The position numbers and the translations under genes were made by a program. Positions 59,601-64,000 of a stretch of DNA of 64,000 nucleotides are shown in pieces (position 1 is the first letter of the stretch; every line of letters starts with the position of its first letter). Under the pieces are notes generated by a model. That model had not been told where the DNA came from. It did no database searches and saw only the letters and a list, made by a program, of their open reading frames with translations. Origin of the DNA: Sphaerisporangium rubeum (GTDB lineage Bacteria; Actinomycetota; Actinomycetes; Streptosporangiales; Streptosporangiaceae); NCBI RefSeq assembly GCF_014207705.1, contig NZ_JACHIU010000001.1:744001-808000 (forward strand), read 5' to 3'.

Positions 59601-61902
59601 GACATATGTAGCGTCTTACTTCGCTCCTGCCGGGCACTACTCGTTCAACGACAATTTCTTCAGTACGGCCACCGACAGCCCTCCGTTGCACGCCCCGGCC
59701 ACCACGGAGGTCCATGGCGGCAACGGTGTCTACGCCTACGGCGCATCCTCCCAGATGCCGTCCGGCAGTTATCGCGGAGGCAATTACTGGGTGGATGTCG
59801 AGTTCGTTCCCAACCAGGGCCAACCCGATCCCGCTCTGCCAACGGTGAGCACCACGCACCTGTTCGGTGCGGCGGCGGTGCCGGGGAGTGTGGCCTCCAG
59901 CGATCCTGACTCGTTGGAGTTGGGGGTGAAGTTCACGGTTGACCAGCCTGGTTTCATTACGGGGGTTCGGTTCTACAAGGGGCCGGGGAACACCGGGGAG
60001 CATGTCGGGAACCTGTGGACCGCCTCCGGGCAGAATCTGGCGACCGGGACGTTCACGGGTGAGACCGAATCCGGGTGGCAGACGCTCAGCTTCGCCGCAC
60101 CGGTTCGGGTGACTTCAGGAACGACATATGTGGCGTCCTACTTCGCCCCTGCCGGACACTACGGGTTCGACGCCAACTACTTCGCCACGGCCACCGACAG
60201 CCCTCCCCTGCACGCCCCGGCCACCACGGAGGTGTACGGCGGCAACGGCGTTTACGCCTACGGCACATCCTCCCAGTTCCCCATCAGCACCTACGGTGGC
60301 GGCAACTACTGGGTCGATGTGAACTTCGCCTCAGACTTGACACGCTGGGTCGTCTCCGGTGAACCCGTGATTACAGCTCCCTCCGGTGGGTTCCTATCAG
60401 AAGGGGCGACAGCAGAAACAGTCCAAGGGACAACAGAGCTGCCGCTCAACCAATGGAGCCATATCGCGACCACCTATGACGGCTCCACCGCCCGCATGTA
60501 TGTCAATGGCAACCAGGTTGGCGAAGCTGCCATCAGCGGTGATCTTCAACTTGACGATGGAGCCCTCCACATCGGCGGTGACACCCTCTGGGGCGAATAC
60601 TTCAGCGGGATTATCGACGAAGTGCGCATCTACAACATCGTCCAAAATGCCGCTCAAATCCAAGCCGACATGAGTACCCCCATCGGAGACGCCGCCGGAC
60701 TGATGCGAACGGCGTCATCCGACGCACAGGCCGTCCAGGCGGCGGCAGGTAGGGAATTCCCGTATGACCGTATAAGCCAGGAAGACTGTCAGAACAGCCG
60801 TCCTAGTTCTGACTGGACCTATCGATGGAACAAAAATTCTTTCAACGTCTGTTATGCCGGCATTATCGGTGAAGAGAGAAAGATCAACGAGATACGAACG
60901 GGCTTGTGGAGCGCGCGTATCAGCATCGTGGTGCACACGTATGTGGGATACCCAAATAGAACAGAGGCGCGAGGTATGCCAGGCACCGACAGTCGCCAGA
61001 TGAAAGTTTGGATCAGAGTGGACAGATTCAGCCCTGGGACTTTCGGTACCGATGCCCCTTCTCGTCCCATTTCCGTGCATGTCAATAACACCAATACCTG
61101 CACCTCTGACAAACCGAACGGGATCTCCGGCACGGCAGTCGGCTGGACGCTAGGACAAGACCGGCAAATAACTCTCACGTCACCTAAGTCCAACTTCTCC
61201 GCACCCGATTATATTGGTTATTGCGGCATCCAGCCCTCGGTGTACTACCCGCAGACCAGCGAACCCGAGAAGAGGACCGGTTTGCTGGACGACGAGCGGG
61301 TGCAATTCCGCTGCGATAGTTCACCCCAGGTCAAGTACTTCTCGGCTGGCTGCGTCACCTGGAGCTTGCGGCCGACCTGGACGCTGAACGGCAACGAAAA
61401 GCGATCCGAGCAGGTGGCGGCGCACATCTGGAAAGCTCTCTACAATTCACAGGAAACGGAGCCTAAGTTCCCTGGGCAAACCAAGAGGATTCCGGGGAGG
61501 CTTAATGTCTTTGATCGTGGTTGCGCGAGTATGGTCGGATGTCTGACTCGGAGCACGAGCGATCGGAAGGTAGCGGGGAGCGTGGCAGCTCAAAACTATG
61601 CAGTCGCCAGCAAGGCATGCGACAAGCTCTTGACGAACGGCATCAGAGTTCCCTCCTGCGACGAATATCCCTTCGCCTCCACACATCAGGGATCTGCGTT
61701 CGCGGGCATCAACTATTCTGTGGCCATCGTGGAGAGGTCAGATAACTGCAGCGCCGGCACGAAACTCAAGAACTGGTATATCTGGAATCGTATTCTCGAA
61801 AGGGACCCGTTCTGGGTGGACGTGACTCCGAAGGGCCAAACCCCTCCGTCCACCGTCACCGCACCGGACGGACCAGACCCTCTTCCTGAATGCGATAGCT
61901 GA
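56680..61902 (+). CDS. secreted polymorphic toxin: DNRLRE, Big_5, split LamG, DUF4082 x2, NucA/NucB DNase C-terminus
   Basis: A 1,740-residue exported effector. A signal peptide (NLQRANAGVPARIRRVTAVI with hydrophobic core, cleavage near SPALA) leads into DNRLRE-type beta domains (about 313-510), a Big_5 Ig-like domain (about 603-697), a LamG jelly-roll whose two halves (about 704-803 and 1218-1334) are separated by an insertion, and two near-identical DUF4082 domains (about 882-1040 and 1056-1218). The last 150 residues form a NucA/NucB DNase with CDEYPFAST (from residue 1660). The GTG start at 56680 has AAAGG five bases upstream and is preferred over ATG 56641, which lacks one. The toxin should degrade DNA of rivals; the next gene is its likely immunity. 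Confidence 0.82.
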   Translation: MNLQRANAGVPARIRRVTAVITAIVFLASMLTSPALADPQKPPLTPQRATGTSPVEIAKAEAKEQNKRIEIPAYRTENSTIFANPDGKTLHMEMSTEPVRVMRNDVWEPIDTTLVMQGNMVKPRTAKSELALSNGGKTDLLTAITEPAKRDGKDAKVQLFAPAKLPAPRLSGSRAEYTSAYGDGIDLVVTATPTGFRQQIVIRQRPAKPLTLRVPVDLPEGFAFKTDSGKTELIRNNSKGKQEQVLDISTTMMLDAVAAEGSSGPDAGKVGQATTSLDKTEGGSTLVLTPDAGYLADPAVTYPVMVTAASSAWWEGTVASDTFVNNDAYPTSRDNQLLDRILAGKSNSGAVRWRSYIRFEDIPTGSLLRGGTVTNADLVLWNHLSNDCGKPVGSGITARRITSSWTPGSLTWDNQPTVTSTGANTETGAYSPDCTNGAASWAKKEWDLIHSVNAITQAWADGQPNYGFQLAAANESDITNWRRYRTTEYTICNGGILCEGQRHQPLLLVDFEPAIEQIQGFFIPGPTDGTPPTAGEVEAHLVDRADNPVLPELSAEQTRALREDAKQAFVQDSGFGFYPVEEVGREDWLAELDPDEAIYTPDRPVVVSTDPAANAIDVPTSAAIRVTFDKPISSPTFVLKDAAGTPVQGELTFQGPSMTFVSAQALALSATYTAEVSGAKDVEGNVMAAPYTWSFTTTTTAPVAGLVAAYGMNEGTGSSVGDASSKSNNGQARDTIWVPGKYEQAMSFNGASSWVTVNDAESLHLTNGATLSAWVKPTATGDWRAVVTKDHKAGASYGLYASNGSSLVSGMTFESHSDNGYVLFTGTNGAQLTYTRQTDGIYKRDSDPADASKVVEDSPTQFTHTDAHGVRTVFKAVNVSGSAPAHLFAGTATPEVAAVDESDSLELGVKFTVDQPGLITGVRFYKGPGNTGEHVGNLWTASGQNLATGTFADETASGWQTLTFAAPVQVVPGTTYVASYFAPAGHYSFNDNFFSTATDSPPLHAPATTEVHGGNGVYAYGASSQMPSGSYRGGNYWVDVEFVPNQGQPDPALPTVSTTHLFGAAAVPGSVASSDPDSLELGVKFTVDQPGFITGVRFYKGPGNTGEHVGNLWTASGQNLATGTFTGETESGWQTLSFAAPVRVTSGTTYVASYFAPAGHYGFDANYFATATDSPPLHAPATTEVYGGNGVYAYGTSSQFPISTYGGGNYWVDVNFASDLTRWVVSGEPVITAPSGGFLSEGATAETVQGTTELPLNQWSHIATTYDGSTARMYVNGNQVGEAAISGDLQLDDGALHIGGDTLWGEYFSGIIDEVRIYNIVQNAAQIQADMSTPIGDAAGLMRTASSDAQAVQAAAGREFPYDRISQEDCQNSRPSSDWTYRWNKNSFNVCYAGIIGEERKINEIRTGLWSARISIVVHTYVGYPNRTEARGMPGTDSRQMKVWIRVDRFSPGTFGTDAPSRPISVHVNNTNTCTSDKPNGISGTAVGWTLGQDRQITLTSPKSNFSAPDYIGYCGIQPSVYYPQTSEPEKRTGLLDDERVQFRCDSSPQVKYFSAGCVTWSLRPTWTLNGNEKRSEQVAAHIWKALYNSQETEPKFPGQTKRIPGRLNVFDRGCASMVGCLTRSTSDRKVAGSVAAQNYAVASKACDKLLTNGIRVPSCDEYPFASTHQGSAFAGINYSVAIVERSDNCSAGTKLKNWYIWNRILERDPFWVDVTPKGQTPPSTVTAPDGPDPLPECDS
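59332..60319 (+). repeat. 522-bp direct tandem duplication encoding two DUF4082 domains
   Basis: Copy 1 covers about 59332-59797 and copy 2 about 59854-60319, with corresponding bases 522 apart. Long stretches are identical (for example the segment encoding TGVRFYKGPGNTGEHVGNLW). The divergence is mostly at third positions, implying a fairly recent duplication under purifying selection or gene conversion. Confidence 0.9.
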
Positions 61903-62011
61903 TCGACCATGCGTCGTCTGCCGACAGGTGCCTCTCTGCCGGCGGACGACCGCAGGTCGGTGATCCGCTAGCCTTGGCGAACAGCCAAGCTGTGGACAGG
62001 GAAGGCGGACG

Positions 62012-62554
62012 GTGTCGATGATCGATGCGCAATATCTCGAGTGGTTCAACGAGCAGTTCGATTACGCCGATACCTTGACCTGGTGCACGACCACATCGCT
62101 GCATGACGTGCTGGCTGCCTACGACATGCAAGCTGAGCATGCACAACCGGGCCATCTCGACGATCTATACGAGTTCCGCTTATTCGCGGGGCGGCTCGTC
62201 CACGGGACGCTCGTCGTCCAGCCAAATGGCTGCCCTACCAGAGAAGCTCTGCTCGCGCTCGCTCAACACGGCCCATGCCTGAGCGTGCAATGGAGTGACA
62301 CTGCACCGCCAGGAGTCACCTACCTTGACAAAGGCCAGGTCATCGCCTTCTTCGATCCATTCCATCGGGAATTTCATCCGGTGCCTGACTATGCGAGCGT
62401 GGAACGCTGGATCGCTGCCACACCGGCAGGACAGGGAATGTGGGACGAGGATTGGGCTCTAGCCACTATCATCACTGCTGAGGCGCTGTTCCAAGGCGCG
62501 GTTGATGAGGAGTGGGTGCAAGCCACGCATACAGCAGTTCCCGAAGACGAATAA
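62012..62554 (+). CDS. probable immunity protein to the NucA/NucB toxin (DUF6461-like)
   Basis: A 180-residue acidic soluble protein directly after the toxin gene, 109 bases downstream on the same strand. The pattern DYADTLTWCTTTSLHDVLAA, LVVQPNGCPTREALLALAQ, VTYLDKGQVIAFFDPFHREF resembles the DUF6461 fold used as actinomycete immunity proteins. High Asp/Glu content fits binding to a basic nuclease. Start GTG at 62012 has GGGAAGG six bases upstream; ATG 62018 is the alternative. The assignment to immunity is by context. Confidence 0.6.
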   Translation: MSMIDAQYLEWFNEQFDYADTLTWCTTTSLHDVLAAYDMQAEHAQPGHLDDLYEFRLFAGRLVHGTLVVQPNGCPTREALLALAQHGPCLSVQWSDTAPPGVTYLDKGQVIAFFDPFHREFHPVPDYASVERWIAATPAGQGMWDEDWALATIITAEALFQGAVDEEWVQATHTAVPEDE

Positions 62555-62582
62555 AAGCGCTGGTGTTCTCCTCCAATGCCGT

Positions 62583-62798
62583 TTAGATAGATCCACAACG
62601 AGCCGTTTCCTCGCCGGTGCTCGAAGCGAGGCCCAGTGCCGAACGATTCCTCGCGATGTGATCAGGCGCTGGCTTCTCGTCACGCGTCCCCGACCAGCCC
62701 GGCAGCTCAAGAAGATGATCGATCTCATGGTTGCGGGTGAAGGCGGTGAGCACCCGGTGGAGCGGCATGGGGACGTTCTCATCCAGCAGCAGCCTCAC
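62583..62798 (-). pseudogene. truncated PIN-like (DUF5615) toxin
   Basis: The N-terminus VRLLLDENVPMPLHRVLTAF followed by HEIDHLLELPGW is the characteristic opening of DUF5615/Mut7-C PIN-like toxins, but after about 45 residues the frame becomes unrelated (PAPDHIARNRSALG...) and stops at 71 codons, compared with 110-150 in the family. The central TNDxxQ acidic motif is missing. GTG at 62796-62798 overlaps the antitoxin gene by 20 bases. Probably inactivated. Confidence 0.72.
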
Positions 62799-63294
62799 GC
62801 GTTTCCCTGGAGGGCTCGTAGCTGTCGATGTAATCGGCGAAGTCGGCGGCGTCGATCGCGGCCGGGGCCGTGACGGCCGGGTAGTAGTCACGGACGCGCT
62901 CGGCCGGAACGCCGTCACGCAACAAGGCCGTCACCTCGTCGTACGGGATGCGCGTGCCGACGATCACGGGGTCCCCGCCGCGGACCGCCGGATCGACGGT
63001 CACGTGCCGGCGTGGACGGAGCAGATCGGGGATGTGCCGGCCATCGCGATAGAAGGGCCGCAGGACGTCGACCGAGTGATGAACGGTGATGTCCGCCTTC
63101 CGCGGTGACGTGCCGCGCAGCCTGACGAAGGTACTGATCGCTACCACGTCGCCGAAGGAATAGAGGACCGGACGCACAGGCGAGATCTGCGGCGTCAGCA
63201 CGGCTTCAAGGCCTGGAGCGGGCCTGCGCCAGTGAGCGAGCTGCCGGAGCGTCGCACCTGACAGCGCCGCGGCGAGGTGGGGACTGTAGGACAC
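62779..63294 (-). CDS. DUF433 antitoxin (orphaned by toxin truncation)
   Basis: A 171-residue protein with a MerR-like N-terminal segment (LSGATLRQLAHWRR) and C-terminal DUF433 (RGGDPVIVGTRIPYDEVTALL, in pieces GGDPVIVGTRIPYDEV and TALL; ERVRDYYPAVTAPAAIDAAD). Start GTG 63292-63294 with AGGGAG just upstream; the longer frame adds 20 residues of low plausibility. It overlaps the damaged toxin gene by 20 bases and is transcribed from the same strand as RloB, 76 bases downstream of it. It is a distant paralogue of the pair at 9.3 kb. Confidence 0.78.
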   Translation of the reverse strand: MSYSPHLAAALSGATLRQLAHWRRPAPGLEAVLTPQISPVRPVLYSFGDVVAISTFVRLRGTSPRKADITVHHSVDVLRPFYRDGRHIPDLLRPRRHVTVDPAVRGGDPVIVGTRIPYDEVTALLRDGVPAERVRDYYPAVTAPAAIDAADFADYIDSYEPSRETREAAAG

Positions 63295-63370
63295 GGATCT
63301 CCCTTCGGCCCGGTATGACGTTTTCGGCTCGTCGGAGACGGGTCGCGATCGCAAGGAAGTCGATTTCAGC

Positions 63371-63988
63371 TCAAGGGGAGTTCGGTTCTATCGCCTTGAG
63401 TAATTCGTGCATGTTGGTGGAGGGGTTGTCGTGCGGGAAGGCGGTTTCGTCGCGTTGATGGCGTGCGGCGAGGTCTGCGGCGTTTCGTGCCGCCACGTGG
63501 CGTCGGTCCATGTAGCGGTCGGCGTCGAGGCGCTTTCCTTCCCTGCCGTCGAGTTCGCGGCTCCGGCGTTCGGCGTCCTTGGTGGACATGAACGCGTGCC
63601 GGCGTTCGTGGTGCAGAATCAGCCACAGCTCGAAGCAGGGGTTCGATATGACGAGACGGATGCCGTGCTTCTCGGCTAATCGGATGGCGGGTGCGAGGTT
63701 CGGGTGGTTCTGCGGCCATTCGACGTCGAACACGCACCAGCATTCGTCGACCTCGTCGTCCTGGCTGCGCTCGACCGCGCACTTCACCAGCTCAAGGGGA
63801 ACTCCCCATTCAGGGGCTATCTCTATGTTTATCGCGGTGTTGGCTCGAATGGCGGGGAGGCGCTTCAATGCGCTGATGTAGTCCGGCTCAGAGGCTTTTC
63901 CCTCACAGAATATGACCACCGTCTTGCGTTCCGGACGGGTCGCGGTGGTGCGTTTGAGCCCTTTCGCCGCCGTCCTGCGTGATGGCAT
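63371..63988 (-). CDS. rloB: RloB family protein (TOPRIM-like, abortive-infection associated)
   Basis: A 205-residue RloB protein. The N-terminal ETVVIFCEGKASEPDYISAL-like segment (read as VVIFCEGKASEPDY) and CWCVFDVEWPQNHPN supply the acidic E...DxE/D motif of the TOPRIM-like RloB nuclease; SNPCFELWLILHHE is the conserved RloB middle motif. RloB is usually encoded after an AAA+ ATPase (RloA-like). A TGA in the last bases of the window (complement 63995-63997) may be the stop of that gene, lying just outside. Start ATG 63986-63988. A fragment of a second copy lies at 56.3 kb. Confidence 0.82.
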   Translation of the reverse strand: MPSRRTAAKGLKRTTATRPERKTVVIFCEGKASEPDYISALKRLPAIRANTAINIEIAPEWGVPLELVKCAVERSQDDEVDECWCVFDVEWPQNHPNLAPAIRLAEKHGIRLVISNPCFELWLILHHERRHAFMSTKDAERRSRELDGREGKRLDADRYMDRRHVAARNAADLAARHQRDETAFPHDNPSTNMHELLKAIEPNSP

Positions 63989-64000
63989 GCCGGATCAGCC

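Noticed and set aside
1-64000. tRNA, rRNA or riboswitch genes
   Set aside because: I found no cloverleaf-like or rRNA-like segment and no convincing riboswitch aptamer in the intergenic regions by eye; a covariance-model search would be decisive.

Overview
The window is a GC-rich actinomycete chromosome segment. The evidence is strong G/C third-position bias with long antisense shadow frames, many GTG starts, GTGA/ATGA start-stop overlaps, and families typical of Streptosporangiales and Streptomycetales (DUF4429, DUF1524 nuclease, PL11 lyase with CBM2, DNRLRE/LamG toxins, the DUF2397/2398/2399 cluster). Genus cannot be fixed from sequence reading alone.

Layout. 0-8.5 kb holds core metabolism: the 5' part of rlmA, a fadA-fadB beta-oxidation pair, a TetR regulator divergent from an NAD(P)-binding protein with palindromic operators between them, an MBL-fold hydrolase, and an MMPL exporter that meets the hydrolase at a 16-bp-stem terminator. 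8.6-12.7 kb has a NUDIX hydrolase, a DUF433 antitoxin/PIN-like toxin pair and a secreted CBM2-PL11 rhamnogalacturonan lyase. 13-21.5 kb is one tightly coupled eight-gene minus-strand operon for a secondary or surface glycan: carbamoyltransferase, GT2, GT9 (heptosyltransferase type), GT4, GmhA-like isomerase, HldE-like kinase/nucleotidyltransferase, SDR and UDP-glucuronate-decarboxylase-like epimerase. 21.6-26.6 kb has a DPM1-like GT2, a CPBP protease-like membrane protein, an alpha/beta hydrolase under a large inverted-repeat operator, a DUF1524 nuclease and small proteins. 26.8-35.5 kb has a LacI regulator divergent from an Opp/Dpp-type ABC transporter (binding protein, two permeases, two ATPases) preceded by an exact TGGGAGCGCTCCCA box of the CebR/CelR type, followed by an AMP-forming ligase. 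35.8-38.4 kb is a divergent amidohydrolase/glutamine-synthetase-like pair, the latter with a 42-bp tandem repeat at its N-terminus.

From about 38.4 kb to the right edge the window is a defence and conflict island. It begins with a lower-GC, plus-strand, four-gene cassette (MazG-like pyrophosphohydrolase, thymidylate-kinase-like P-loop kinase, HhH-GPD glycosylase-like protein, radical SAM enzyme) preceded by a near-perfect actinobacterial LexA/SOS box. Next come a complete Wadjet-type JetABCD operon (DUF2397, DUF2398, SMC-like, DUF2399) and a DISARM core drmA-drmB-drmC without any methyltransferase in the window, both on the minus strand. After a scar made of a transposase tail and an RloB gene fragment come a 1,740-residue secreted polymorphic toxin with a NucA/NucB DNase C-terminus, its probable immunity gene, a DUF433 antitoxin with a truncated PIN-like toxin, and an intact RloB.

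The strongest candidate for an undescribed system is the SOS-boxed cassette at 38.9-41.4 kb. Its four products all fit nucleotide-pool or DNA-damage chemistry, it is a single operon, and it sits against two DNA-targeting defence systems.
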